A stretch of DNA of 23,645 nt from an uncultured Bacteroidales bacterium (GTDB lineage Bacteria; Bacteroidota; Bacteroidia; Bacteroidales; Paludibacteraceae): the NCBI GenBank assembly GCA_934716995.1, contig CAKUYO010000031.1:1-23645 (forward strand), read 5' to 3'. Below the pieces are notes generated by a model, which was not told the origin of the DNA, ran no database searches, and saw only the letters and a list, made by a program, of their open reading frames with translations. Below are positions 5,569-13,295 of this stretch, in pieces; positions within the stretch are counted from its first letter, which is position 1; the number at the start of each line of letters is the position of its first letter. A program made the position numbers and the translations under genes.

Positions 5569-5997
5569 ATGATTACGCTCAATTCAATCAGCACCACGGC
5601 TATTGCAGCCGCCACAGGCGCAGCCGTGCAGGAGTTCGCAGGTATCGTCAATCAACGGCTCTGCAAGTCGGTATGCACCAACCAAAGCATACAACCCACC
5701 GTCAACGTTACTTACTCCGTGGATAAGACCTACACGAGCGGCACGACCACCTTTGTGCGTATCAAAGCCACTGGCACTATCACCTACGTGCCGAAAGGGC
5801 GCAACGGGTGCAGCACGCTCTCACAGTCATTCACCGAGTACACTACGCTCATATTCTCCAACTCGGCAGCCACCGCCGCCCCGACTATCTCCCTCGTACA
5901 GGGACTGTCGTACGGCTACTTGTCCGATGTGGCTTGCCTCACGGCAAACCGCTACGAGGTCGCTACCGAGGTAACAGTAACCACAACCTACGCATAG
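5569..5997 (+). CDS. Phage protein of unknown function, Thr/Ser-rich beta-type (142 aa)
   Basis: The protein is rich in Thr, Ser, Ala and Val with alternating hydrophobic residues (VNVTYSVDKTYTSGTTTFVR, ATEVTVTTTYA), suggesting a beta-sandwich. Four Cys occur (RLCKSVCTN, NGCST, VACLT) and could pair. It starts 3 bases after the previous gene and ends 4 bases before the next. Beta-rich small proteins in such blocks are often minor virion proteins; that role is inferred. No family recognised. Confidence 0.6.
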   Translation: MITLNSISTTAIAAATGAAVQEFAGIVNQRLCKSVCTNQSIQPTVNVTYSVDKTYTSGTTTFVRIKATGTITYVPKGRNGCSTLSQSFTEYTTLIFSNSAATAAPTISLVQGLSYGYLSDVACLTANRYEVATEVTVTTTYA

Positions 5998-6001
5998 CCC
6001 T

Positions 6002-6427
6002 ATGAAAGCGATAGAGACTATTCTTGCGTGGGTACAGGAGAACAACCCCGACCTGTACAACCGCTATTGTATGGAGAAGCACGAGGAGGAACACGGCGCA
6101 CATTTCGACAAAACGTTTGCCACCAAGGCAGTCGCCGAGATGTACCATACCGCTCCCGATGGCTCGAAGCGTTACGGAGAGCGGTGGACCATCGATGAGG
6201 TGAAAGCCGCTGTTGAACCGTTCCGAGGACGAATGCACGACAAGGACAACTACTGGGACGCTTATGTGGCAGTCCATATGTGGTGGCACGACCTCGGTCG
6301 TAACTACAAACAGCGCGACCCGAACAACTACGAGGCGGCACTCATTGAGGACGCTGTTACGTGGGCATTCTGCGACGAAGACGCTCCCGACGGCAAGATT
6401 TGGCACTATATACAATCTATGAAATAG
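6002..6427 (+). CDS. Last prophage gene, His/Trp-rich protein of unknown function (141 aa)
   Basis: The protein is acidic and helical. Its most striking part is KDNYWDAYVAVHMWWHDLGR (about residues 80-99), followed by a Cys/Asp-rich WAFCDEDAPDG and an aromatic end (IWHYIQSMK). Similar YW-x-AY-x-x-x-x-x-W-x-HD cores occur in uncharacterised proteins of gut-bacterial phages. The conserved-looking His and Asp (HMWWHD) could bind a metal, but that is a guess. It is the end of the phage gene run: 177 bases separate it from tRNA-Arg on the opposite strand. Confidence 0.6.
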   Translation: MKAIETILAWVQENNPDLYNRYCMEKHEEEHGAHFDKTFATKAVAEMYHTAPDGSKRYGERWTIDEVKAAVEPFRGRMHDKDNYWDAYVAVHMWWHDLGRNYKQRDPNNYEAALIEDAVTWAFCDEDAPDGKIWHYIQSMK

Positions 6428-6553
6428 GCAATACGCCTATGCTGAACAGGAGTGCAACAATACACCCAGACAAGCCATAGCCAAATCCATAAAAAGCGGC
6501 TCAAATCTTGCCCTATACGGCATAAGTCGTCATAATGTCGGCAATACAAAATA

Positions 6554-6603
6554 AAAGAAATGCTATAACTTACTGATGATTAGTAATGTTATAGCATTTC
6601 TTT
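6554..6603. terminator. Strong bidirectional terminator between prophage and tRNA-Arg
   Basis: AAAGAAATGCTATAAC (6554-6569) pairs perfectly with GTTATAGCATTTCTTT (6588-6603). The helix continues as TTACT/AGTAA after a one-base bulge, about 21 pairs in all. T-rich sequence flanks both sides, and the minus-strand read gives TTTCTTTTATTTTG. It begins one base past the mature 3' end of the tRNA, so it ends tRNA-Arg transcripts and also blocks read-through from the phage. Confidence 0.85.
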
Positions 6604-6604
6604 G

Positions 6605-6676
6605 TAGCCCTGCCGAGAATCGAACTCGGATCTAAGGTTTAGGAAACCCGTATTCTATCCATTGAACTACAAGGCC
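6605..6676 (-). tRNA. tRNA-Arg (anticodon CCT)
   Basis: On the minus strand the cloverleaf reads GGCCTTG acceptor strand, GTTC/GAAT D stem, anticodon loop TTCCTAA giving CCT, T arm CCGAG-TTCGATT-CTCGG, and acceptor return CAGGGCT with discriminator A. The 1:72 pair is a G-U wobble, and the outermost anticodon-stem pair is mismatched. No CCA is encoded. The 3' end faces the prophage, the usual orientation for tyrosine-recombinase integration into a tRNA gene. Confidence 0.92.
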
Positions 6677-6683
6677 GCTTTTC

Positions 6684-6716
6684 AATGCACAATGCGTAAT
6701 GCATAATGCGCAATGA
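6684..6716. repeat. Dispersed decamer repeat between tRNA-Arg and DUF2461
   Basis: Tandem variants of a 10-11-bp near-palindrome (AATGCACAATGCGTAATGCA and so on). The same family occurs at 8310-8350, 8489-8507, 16651-16680 and 21942-21969. It fills most of the 60 bases between the tRNA and the DUF2461 stop, and I see no promoter for the tRNA here. Confidence 0.75.
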
Positions 6717-6736
6717 ACAGCATATTTATATTTTAT

Positions 6737-7441
6737 TTATCTGCTGCAACGGGAGGGAAACTCGCCGTACTGCTCAAAGGTGTAGTTGAGGAAGTCGTTG
6801 AGCGGTTTGGCGGCGGAGGCGATGTCTAATACATGCTCCAAAAAGTCGGGCGAGCAGACTTGCTTGTCGGTGAGCGGTGTGCTGAACGTGAACGACTTGC
6901 GTTTGAGCCAATCAGCATGCACAAAAGCGGGGTCAAAGCCCTGCGGCACTTTCTTGAGCATATCATCGGTATCAAAATCGGTGAAGTACCGCTTGTATTC
7001 CGGTGCTGCCATAATATCCTCTATCTCGTCGTAGTTTGCCTCAATCTCTTTGCGCAGGGTCTTCAGCAACTCGGGCGACGGACACCATATCCCCGCAGCG
7101 AACATACAATGTCCGGGCTGGATATGCACGTAATACCCGCCGTGCATGGATTTCTTGCCTCCGTGCGCCGCAGGGAATACGCCGAACCACTCTTTGTAGG
7201 GGCGTTTGTCCGCCGAGAAACGCACATCGCGATAGATACGCCAGATACAATCTTTCGGCTGCAGCCCCGCAAGAGTAGGGTCTATTCCAGTCAGTCCTGC
7301 GAGGTACGCCTCCGTAAAGCGCACGAATTGTGTGTAACTCTCTGTGTACCAATCCTTGTGGGCGTGGAACCAATCGCGGTCGTTGTGCAGCGACAACTCG
7401 GACAGGAAGTCCAAGGGTATGCGTAAATCGAAATCAGCCAT
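6737..7441 (-). CDS. DUF2461 domain-containing protein
   Basis: 234 aa from ATG 7441, one base after the rfbD stop; a start at 7462 would add seven residues that overlap rfbD. Family marks include FLSELSLHNDRDWFHAHKDW near the N terminus, IWRIYRDVRFSADKRPYKEW (about residues 85-105), and HGGYYVHIQPGHCMFAAGIW. Length matches the family (about 210-240 aa). DUF2461 proteins are cytosolic and widespread in Bacteroidota and other bacteria, with no proven activity that I know of. The 1-base spacing makes it the last gene of the rfbC-rfbD transcript, possibly with tRNA-Arg behind it. Co-transcription with dTDP-rhamnose genes does not establish a shared pathway. Confidence 0.9.
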   Translation of the reverse strand: MADFDLRIPLDFLSELSLHNDRDWFHAHKDWYTESYTQFVRFTEAYLAGLTGIDPTLAGLQPKDCIWRIYRDVRFSADKRPYKEWFGVFPAAHGGKKSMHGGYYVHIQPGHCMFAAGIWCPSPELLKTLRKEIEANYDEIEDIMAAPEYKRYFTDFDTDDMLKKVPQGFDPAFVHADWLKRKSFTFSTPLTDKQVCSPDFLEHVLDIASAAKPLNDFLNYTFEQYGEFPSRCSR

Positions 7442-7442
7442 T

Positions 7443-8306
7443 TTATCGTAACAGTTTGGCAATACAATCCCGCAGCGAGTCCGTCCAATAGGGAATCTCG
7501 ATGCCGAAAGTTTGTTTTACTTTTGCCTTGTCCAGCACGCTGTAGTGTGGACGCGGAGTCTTGTAGCGGTACTCCGACGACAGAATCGGACGCACGCGGC
7601 AGGCGATCTTCTGCCCGTCGGTCAGTTGGTTGTAGAGACGGTGTATCTCGACCGTAAAGTCGAACCACGAGCAGACGCCCTCATCGGTGAAATGATAGAT
7701 ACCGGCATACCATTCGGGGGCTTCGATAGCGGCAAAAATAGCGGCGGCGAGGTCGGCAGCACAGGTGGGGGTGCCTATCTGGTCGAACACGACCCCCAGA
7801 TCATCCCGTTCCAAGCCGAGGCGGATCATTGTCTTGACGAAATTGTTGCCATAGGGAGAATAGAGCCACGCGGTGCGGAAGATGATAGCCTCGGGGCATA
7901 GCGACAGCAGCCGTTGCTCACCTTCGTATTTGGTGCGTCCGTAGGCGGTACGCGGTGCTACGGGGTCGCCCTCCCTGCAGGGTATCCAGCCCTCGCCTGA
8001 GAAGACATAGTCGGTACTGACGTGTATCACTTTGGCACCGGCACTCGCCAAGTTTGCCACCGCCTCGGCATTGATGAGGCGTGCTGTCGGTTCGTCTTCC
8101 TCCGCCTTGTCCACATTGGTGTAGGCGGCACAGTTTACAATTAGATCAATGGCATTGTCCCGTACAAACGTATGCACGGCTTCGCGGTTGGTGATGTCCA
8201 ACTCGGCTACGTCCGTGAAGAAATATGTGTGATCGGGGTGCTGTGCAGACAGGTTCCGCATTTCGTTGCCCAACTGACCGTTCGCACCGGTGATAAGGAT
8301 ATTCAT
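7443..8306 (-). CDS. rfbD: dTDP-4-dehydrorhamnose reductase
   Basis: 287 aa, the normal length. It reduces dTDP-4-dehydro-L-rhamnose to dTDP-L-rhamnose with NAD(P)H, the last step of the pathway. The Rossmann motif GANGQLG is at residues 7-13, VNCAAYTNVDKAEE at 57-70, STDYVFSG at 97-104, and the catalytic YxxxK is Y122/K126. It is separated from rfbC by 202 bases of repeats, and the decamer array reaches to within about 6 bases of its ATG, leaving no ordinary ribosome site. No separate promoter is visible, so it probably depends on the rfbC promoter. rfbA and rfbB, needed for the first two steps, are not in the window and must be elsewhere. Confidence 0.95.
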   Translation of the reverse strand: MNILITGANGQLGNEMRNLSAQHPDHTYFFTDVAELDITNREAVHTFVRDNAIDLIVNCAAYTNVDKAEEDEPTARLINAEAVANLASAGAKVIHVSTDYVFSGEGWIPCREGDPVAPRTAYGRTKYEGEQRLLSLCPEAIIFRTAWLYSPYGNNFVKTMIRLGLERDDLGVVFDQIGTPTCAADLAAAIFAAIEAPEWYAGIYHFTDEGVCSWFDFTVEIHRLYNQLTDGQKIACRVRPILSSEYRYKTPRPHYSVLDKAKVKQTFGIEIPYWTDSLRDCIAKLLR

Positions 8307-8309
8307 TTT

Positions 8310-8507
8310 AATTATGAATTATGAATGACGAATTATGAATTATGAATTATGAATTAATTGCAGGGTATGTTCTATTTTTCGGAGCAGGAAAGTCTTTCTA
8401 TCCTATGCGCATCCTAAGCGCATCCTCCTTACATCCACCTTACTTTTCTATATACAAGAAATGTTCAATTTTGCTATACTCTGCTTTTCATTACGCATTA
8501 CGCATTG
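8310..8507. repeat. Composite dispersed repeat between rfbC and rfbD
   Basis: Bases 8310-8355 are an array of ATTATGAATT decamers with one GACG interruption, inverse to the prophage copy at 3262-3287. Bases 8400-8442 hold, on the minus strand, a degenerate GGTGGATG/GGATGCGC array with an 11-14-base period, the same type as the 33-nt module. Bases 8489-8507 hold ATTACGCATTACGCATTG. Nothing else is found in this 202-base gap, which lies inside an operon. Confidence 0.8.
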
Positions 8508-8508
8508 A

Positions 8509-9057
8509 CTAAAAGGGATTGTTCAAGTCTTTGAGCAGGGGGTGTTTCTTGTCTTTGTCGCTCAGGATACGCGCCTCTGCAGGGACTTGCCAGTCGATAT
8601 TCAAATCCGGGTCGGAAAGCAGCAATCCGCCGTCCGTCTCGGGATGGTAAAGATTGTCGCACTTATACGTAAAAACCGCAGTCTCGCTCAATACCGAAAA
8701 ACCGTGTGCGAACCCGCGCGGGATAAAGAACTGACGGTGGTTGTCCGCCGACAACTCCACGGAGTACCACTGCCCGTAGGTAGGGCTGTCTTTGCGCAGA
8801 TCGACCGCCACATCCAATACTTTGCCCACCATACAACTCACCAATTTCGCCTGTGTATAAGGCGGACGCTGGAAATGCAGCCCACGTACCACGCCATACG
8901 ACGAACAGGACTGGTTGTCCTGCACGAATGCCGCATCGATCCCTGCCTCGCGGTAGCGTTGTTCGTTGTAGGTCTCTACAAAATAGCCGCGTGCGTCGCG
9001 AAATACTTGCGGTTCGATAACCACAAGGCCTTCGATAGGTGTTTTCAGTATGTCCAT
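8509..9057 (-). CDS. rfbC: dTDP-4-dehydrorhamnose 3,5-epimerase
   Basis: 182 aa, standard size. This cytosolic cupin enzyme epimerises C3 and C5 of dTDP-4-dehydro-6-deoxy-glucose, the step before rfbD. Visible marks are RDARGYFVETY (20-30), QDNQSCSSYGVVRGLHFQ with catalytic base H61, FIPRGFAHGF (111-120) and the catalytic Y131 in FTYKCDNLY. It is first in its transcript, with a perfect promoter 85-116 bases upstream. The C-terminal end (HPLLKDLNNPF) is typical. L-rhamnose made here would feed surface polysaccharide or glycolipid; the neighbouring GtrA and phosphatidyltransferase genes also concern the envelope. Confidence 0.96.
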   Translation of the reverse strand: MDILKTPIEGLVVIEPQVFRDARGYFVETYNEQRYREAGIDAAFVQDNQSCSSYGVVRGLHFQRPPYTQAKLVSCMVGKVLDVAVDLRKDSPTYGQWYSVELSADNHRQFFIPRGFAHGFSVLSETAVFTYKCDNLYHPETDGGLLLSDPDLNIDWQVPAEARILSDKDKKHPLLKDLNNPF

Positions 9058-9141
9058 TGCAGTTTTGCTTGATTTGTCTTTTTACGCCTTTCCGTAACTC
9101 TCCTATGTTTTCTGTCCCTGTCTGTTTTCGGAAAGTGCCTG

Positions 9142-9173
9142 CAAAGATACTAAAAAAAAATCATCCCTGCAAA
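9142..9173 (-). promoter_or_regulatory. Promoter of rfbC-rfbD-DUF2461
   Basis: On the minus strand TTTG (9173-9170), 20 bases, then TATCTTTG (9149-9142), followed by C. This is a full consensus match. It lies in the 117-base gap directly after the DUF5686 stop, so rfbC is not dependent on the upstream operon. Start of transcription is expected near 9135. Confidence 0.85.
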
Positions 9174-9174
9174 T

Positions 9175-11814
9175 CTACAAGGTGAAACGGAATGTAAGGC
9201 GGATGCTGTTTTTCTGCCAGCCGGTCAGTCCTTCGGTATAGGTAAGACGGCGCACATAGTCTATACGAATGAGTTTGAATATGTTTTCCAATCCGACTGT
9301 CATCTCCATATAAGGCCAGTTCCCCAGGACGCGGCTTGTCTCGGGAAAGACATAGAGGTTCTCGTATTTGGTGGCGGGGAAGGAGGGAGCGGCTTCGGTA
9401 TCGGTATGTGCATACTCGTTGAGCAACAGCGGGTTATTGCGTTTGCTCACACCGCCGTAGATGCCACTGAACGAAATCACTTCACGGAGTTGCAGGCGGT
9501 TGATACCGGGAATGCGGTTGAGTATCCAGCCTTTCAGGTAGTAGGTGGCATACAATGACACGTACTTGTCGAACAGAAATTCCATCGGCTGCATCAGGTT
9601 GAACGAGTTGAGCGCCAGCAGAAAAGACTGGTTGCTACTGGGTACATACAACTTGGTGAAAGGCACCTTGTTCCATTCTATACCCCCCTGCAAGCGCAGA
9701 TCAATATGCCCGAAAGAGGACAACCAGAAGCGTTTCTCTGCCGTAAAGGCGGTATAGTTGTAGAAAAAGCGGTCGTCGGTATAACCGAATTGGTGGCTCA
9801 ACGAGATAACAGGCGCATCGCGCTCCATATTGAAGAACGCCTCCTTGCCTATCCGGTTGCAACTGGCGAAATCGCCCGGCGCATAGCGCAATTCCACCCC
9901 GACCTGATAATCGTTGAATGTCTTCACGGGTATTGCGGTATAAGAGCCGTCCGGCTGTATGCCGGTGATACGCTGATAGGACAGCGTCCCTGCCGCCTCG
10001 TTGTTCTGATACTGCGCCCACGCCTGTATGCTGAACTTGTTCGGCCACTCTTTCTGGTAGCGGAGTTTGGCGGTATGAACATACTGGAACTGCCGTAAGG
10101 GCGTATTGGGCATCAGGAAAGAAGACATAAAAAGGTGGTCGCGGTCGAGCATGCTGTAAATCTGCCCCGGCACCTCCACATCATATTGCCCCGACAGATA
10201 CAGTGCGTGGCGCACCGGTTCATAGGGATGGTATTTCTTTTTGTTGAAAGAATAGATGAACGTGGCATTGTACTTGGGACGTAGGTCTTTGCACCCGAAG
10301 GCGGCATACGTATAAAAGAAGAAATGGGGGTGGAGATTCGCCGTGGAAAGGCAACCTACACGCAACCTCACCCCCTCCAGCGGATTGTAATGGATGGTGT
10401 TGAAAACGGGACCGATGTCAATCTTGCTTTGGGCGGGGTTTGATGCCGTGGATATATATCCGGAGAAGCAGGTCTCGACCGTCCGCACCAATCCGGTAAA
10501 AACCGGTACGCGGCGCAACTCCGTCACCAGACTGTCCATCACCGATTCTTTGGCGGTCAGCGGCTCGGGACGCATTTCTTTCCAATCGTCCCGCTTGTAT
10601 TTATGCACGCTGTCGGAGATCATCACATTGCCCGACATTCTGCCGAATACCGACTTGTCCGCCTCTTGTCCGACTACATAGTCGCTATAAATACGCGCCT
10701 GATGGGCATACAGTTGGCGTTTCTTGGTAAGGACATAGAACTTGGCAAACAAGTCCTGTTTCCAGGGTATCCACGTGCCGTCCATCAGTTGCGTGTACGA
10801 CTGACGGATAGAGAAATCGCTGACAAAGTTGAGATTGATACGTTTCGGTACCGCCATGGTATAACTCTTCAACTTGTACGTACTGTCGTTGACTATATAG
10901 AGGTGTCCGGTAAAACTGTAACTCTCGCTGTTTTCCGGCACAAACGCCAAGTCGATACACTCCACTCCGTCCATCATCAGCGTATCCTGGATGTAGTATT
11001 GGTAATAAGATACTGCCAACGAGGAGGACAGCGGGCTGACGAAGCGGTTCTGCATAACGGCGATATTGTCCTGATAGATATCCACCTCTTTGAACATTGC
11101 CTCCAGGTCGGCTGTCAGGCTTTCCATCCGCATCACTTCTTCCAAGCCCTGTACACGCTGTGCCTTGATGTATGTCTTGCCCAACGACGAACCTTTTCCT
11201 TTCTTATACAGGTCGGACAACTCTTCGCGCAAATCAATGGTCAGCACGGGTGCCGAATCAAACATAGAGGTATCTATGTAGTTCTGCATAAAGAGGAACT
11301 GCTTCCAGAACTTGCTCTTGTTGAAATCGAAATTGAAACTGTCCACCGCAAGGGTGAGTTTCTCATAGGCTTGCACCTTATACGGTTCCCCGCCGCGTAT
11401 ATTGGCGCTGTCCTTGTTGGCAATCACCTTGCGAATGAGTTCCACGGCGGGATTCTCTTTGCGGCGGTATTTGCGTTTCTCCTTGGAGGACTTGACTACC
11501 ACATCCTGCAACAGGTAGGCATCAGGGTGCAGGATTATTTCCATCTGTTCCTTCAACTTGCCGGTGGGAATGGAAACGGGCTTATAGCCCATCATCTGGA
11601 ACGCGAGTGCCTTGTATTGCGGCAGAAGTGCTATCGAGAAATTGCCGTCCAAGTCAGACGTGGTACCTACTGCGGATCCCTCGTAGTAGATCTGCACAAA
11701 AGGCAGCGCCTCCCCCGTCTCGGAGTCGGATACGCGCCCCGATATGGCATCCGCCCATGCTGTCGCACTGCACGCCAGCAAGAGCCACGCAAGTATATAA
11801 CGCGAGAACTTCAT
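9175..11814 (-). CDS. DUF5686 outer-membrane protein with carboxypeptidase-regulatory-like domain
   Basis: 879 aa. A signal peptide with LAWLLLACSATAWA cleaves near residue 21. A CarboxypepD_reg-like beta-sandwich follows (about 23-112: ISGRVSDSETGEALPFVQIY, TTSDLDGNFSI, MMGYKP), like the plug-proximal domain of SusC-type proteins. The long remainder is DUF5686: aromatic, alternating strands and a C-terminal beta signal ending in Phe (IRLTFRFTL), as expected for an outer-membrane barrel. There is no TonB box or plug domain, so it is not a TonB receptor. It overlaps the GtrA gene by 4 bases and is the third gene of the operon. Function unknown; surface assembly or transport is inferred from the barrel. 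Confidence 0.9.
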   Translation of the reverse strand: MKFSRYILAWLLLACSATAWADAISGRVSDSETGEALPFVQIYYEGSAVGTTSDLDGNFSIALLPQYKALAFQMMGYKPVSIPTGKLKEQMEIILHPDAYLLQDVVVKSSKEKRKYRRKENPAVELIRKVIANKDSANIRGGEPYKVQAYEKLTLAVDSFNFDFNKSKFWKQFLFMQNYIDTSMFDSAPVLTIDLREELSDLYKKGKGSSLGKTYIKAQRVQGLEEVMRMESLTADLEAMFKEVDIYQDNIAVMQNRFVSPLSSSLAVSYYQYYIQDTLMMDGVECIDLAFVPENSESYSFTGHLYIVNDSTYKLKSYTMAVPKRINLNFVSDFSIRQSYTQLMDGTWIPWKQDLFAKFYVLTKKRQLYAHQARIYSDYVVGQEADKSVFGRMSGNVMISDSVHKYKRDDWKEMRPEPLTAKESVMDSLVTELRRVPVFTGLVRTVETCFSGYISTASNPAQSKIDIGPVFNTIHYNPLEGVRLRVGCLSTANLHPHFFFYTYAAFGCKDLRPKYNATFIYSFNKKKYHPYEPVRHALYLSGQYDVEVPGQIYSMLDRDHLFMSSFLMPNTPLRQFQYVHTAKLRYQKEWPNKFSIQAWAQYQNNEAAGTLSYQRITGIQPDGSYTAIPVKTFNDYQVGVELRYAPGDFASCNRIGKEAFFNMERDAPVISLSHQFGYTDDRFFYNYTAFTAEKRFWLSSFGHIDLRLQGGIEWNKVPFTKLYVPSSNQSFLLALNSFNLMQPMEFLFDKYVSLYATYYLKGWILNRIPGINRLQLREVISFSGIYGGVSKRNNPLLLNEYAHTDTEAAPSFPATKYENLYVFPETSRVLGNWPYMEMTVGLENIFKLIRIDYVRRLTYTEGLTGWQKNSIRLTFRFTL

Positions 11815-12257
11815 TCCTTGTTTTCAGACGGGCAGCGCGTCTTGGCGCGGAACACCACAAACTCCTGAAGCACAAAGTTGAATATACCGGAGAATACCAA
11901 TGCCACGATATTGCATATCAACACATCCCATGCAAACAGGCGTTGCAACAACAGCAGAAAGCCCATTTTGACGGCAAAGCCGCTCAGACAGGATACGTTG
12001 TATCCGAAGAAACGGAAGACTTTATATTTCAGAGACTCACCCGAAACACGGTTGTGCCATACAAAATGACACGCCACCACATAATTGGTCAGTACCGCAC
12101 CCTCAAACGAAATGGACGGGGACAGCAGGTACTGCCCGAAATAATCGGTGAACAAGTAGTGGGAACACACCCACAACAATAACATATCCACCGCAGTACC
12201 ACATAAAGTGGATACGGCAAACTTAATATAGTTGAGCAGGACTGCTTTGCCACTCAT
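11811..12257 (-). CDS. GtrA family membrane protein
   Basis: 148 aa with four predicted membrane helices (about 9-30, 42-64, 82-106, 111-133), the GtrA layout. Family-like residues include LLNYIKFAVSTLCGTAVDM at the N terminus and the end helix FSGIFNFVLQEFVVF, matching the usual N(F/Y)xxxxxxVF ending. GtrA proteins are thought to flip undecaprenyl-linked sugars or otherwise assist sugar transfer to surface polymers. It lies 6 bases after the CDP-alcohol phosphatidyltransferase gene and overlaps the DUF5686 start by 4 bases, so all three are probably made together. No glycosyltransferase partner is in the window. Confidence 0.9.
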   Translation of the reverse strand: MSGKAVLLNYIKFAVSTLCGTAVDMLLLWVCSHYLFTDYFGQYLLSPSISFEGAVLTNYVVACHFVWHNRVSGESLKYKVFRFFGYNVSCLSGFAVKMGFLLLLQRLFAWDVLICNIVALVFSGIFNFVLQEFVVFRAKTRCPSENKE

Positions 12258-12263
12258 GACCGC

Positions 12264-13001
12264 TTAGTTGTGCTTTTTGAGCGGGTCTAACTTGGCAAAG
12301 TAGCGGGCATCCTTGATGAAACTGACCAGATACATCAAAAACATTACCACGAACAATACAATACCTACATAATCAAGCACATGCAAAACGATCTCCTTCC
12401 CAAAGAGCGTCAGCGGGGTAGCGATGGCCTGCAACGCGGGGCAGAAGAATATAACGGCATTGACCAGAATAATGGCAAGGCGCAGTTCGGTAGGTCCCAT
12501 CTTGGCATAGGTCAGTTTGAATTCGCTTTTCAAATGGGCATTAATCGCCACATACACCTCCAGCATCAAGTATGCCACCATTACCAGCATAGCCACCGAC
12601 AGGTGCATCCAAGGAGACAATCCCACCCCGAAAAATACCGCCAACTGGCAAAGCATATCGGTATTGTGGTCCAGATAGTAGCCGTACAACGGACGTTGCG
12701 TATCGCGTACACGGGCAAGCGTACCGTCCAGCGAGTCGCCATACCAGTTGATAACCAGCCCCGCAGATGCCAGCCAGAGATAGGCAGGGCTGAGTATGGT
12801 AAGTGCAAAGCCGAGACCGGTCAGAACCGCACCGATCACGCCGACAATGGTCAGCATATCGCTCGTAACCCAACGCGGCTGACGCTTGGCCAACCAGACA
12901 AGTGCTTTCTTCTCCGCACGATTAAGAATAGAAGTCTGAACACGCACGGCTTGTTTGCGCGGTGCCTGCTCACCGGTAGATGTTGTATGCTCCATAGTCA
13001 T
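12264..13001 (-). CDS. CDP-alcohol phosphatidyltransferase family enzyme
   Basis: 245 aa integral inner-membrane enzyme. The full catalytic motif is present: D89-x2-D92-G93-x2-A96-R97-x9-G107-x3-D111-x3-D115 (in YGDSLDGTLARVRD and GYYLDHNTD). Several hydrophobic helices flank it (about 51-70, 73-88, 119-136, 140-160, 175-195, 215-235). The first 30 residues are polar. The family joins an alcohol phosphate to a CDP-diacylglycerol-type donor; the acceptor (glycerol-P, serine, inositol-P or other) cannot be read from the motif. It leads the operon with GtrA and DUF5686. In some Bacteroidota related enzymes make inositol lipids beside an inositol-phosphate synthase, but none is seen here. A near-perfect promoter lies 50 bases upstream. 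Confidence 0.9.
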   Translation of the reverse strand: MTMEHTTSTGEQAPRKQAVRVQTSILNRAEKKALVWLAKRQPRWVTSDMLTIVGVIGAVLTGLGFALTILSPAYLWLASAGLVINWYGDSLDGTLARVRDTQRPLYGYYLDHNTDMLCQLAVFFGVGLSPWMHLSVAMLVMVAYLMLEVYVAINAHLKSEFKLTYAKMGPTELRLAIILVNAVIFFCPALQAIATPLTLFGKEIVLHVLDYVGIVLFVVMFLMYLVSFIKDARYFAKLDPLKKHN

Positions 13002-13050
13002 ATATTGTTCTGTTTTTAATACTAAATTTTGTTTCTTTCAAACGAGCGCG

Positions 13051-13082
13051 CAAAGTTACGAAGAAAAATCGGTTTGTGCAAA
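13051..13082 (-). promoter_or_regulatory. Promoter of the phosphatidyltransferase-GtrA-DUF5686 operon
   Basis: On the minus strand TTTG (13082-13079), 20 bases, TAACTTTG (13058-13051), then C. The expected start is near 13044, giving a leader of about 40 bases. Confidence 0.85.
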
Positions 13083-13107
13083 TCAAAAACAGAAGCCGTC
13101 TTAAAAA

Positions 13108-13139
13108 GAATATAGCCCGCTTCGCAGTGGGCTATATTC
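13108..13139 (-). terminator. Terminator of tRNA-fMet
   Basis: GAATATAGCCC (13108-13118) pairs with GGGCTATATTC (13129-13139), and two more inner pairs close a six-base loop. On the minus strand the T-run TTTTTAA follows, so it stops transcripts coming from the tRNA about 40 bases upstream. Confidence 0.8.
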
Positions 13140-13179
13140 AATCAAAATCTTATATTATGTATTATATTGGTGTCTTTTG

Positions 13180-13251
13180 TTGCGGAGGATGGGATCGAAC
13201 CACCGGCCTTCAGGTTATGAGCCTGACGAGCTACCACTGCTCTACTCCGCG
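13180..13251 (-). tRNA. Initiator tRNA-Met (anticodon CAT)
   Basis: The minus strand reads CGCGGAG acceptor, AGCAGTGGTAGCTC D arm, anticodon loop CTCATAA, T arm with GGTTCGATCC, and acceptor return CTCCGCA. Position 1 is C and 72 is A; this unpaired C1-A72 is the hallmark of bacterial initiator tRNA and separates it from elongator Met. The anticodon stem has A29-U41, G30-C40, G31-C39 instead of three G-C pairs. Own promoter and terminator flank it. No encoded CCA. Confidence 0.92.
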
Positions 13252-13295
13252 CCATCTATTTCCTTCCGCCCGAGGGCTGTTTCGGAAATCGTTTG

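Noticed and set aside
10603..11868. Plus-strand frame of 421 aa inside the DUF5686 gene
   Set aside because: The minus-strand protein has a signal peptide, regulatory-like domain and barrel end; the plus frame has His/Arg-rich shadow composition.
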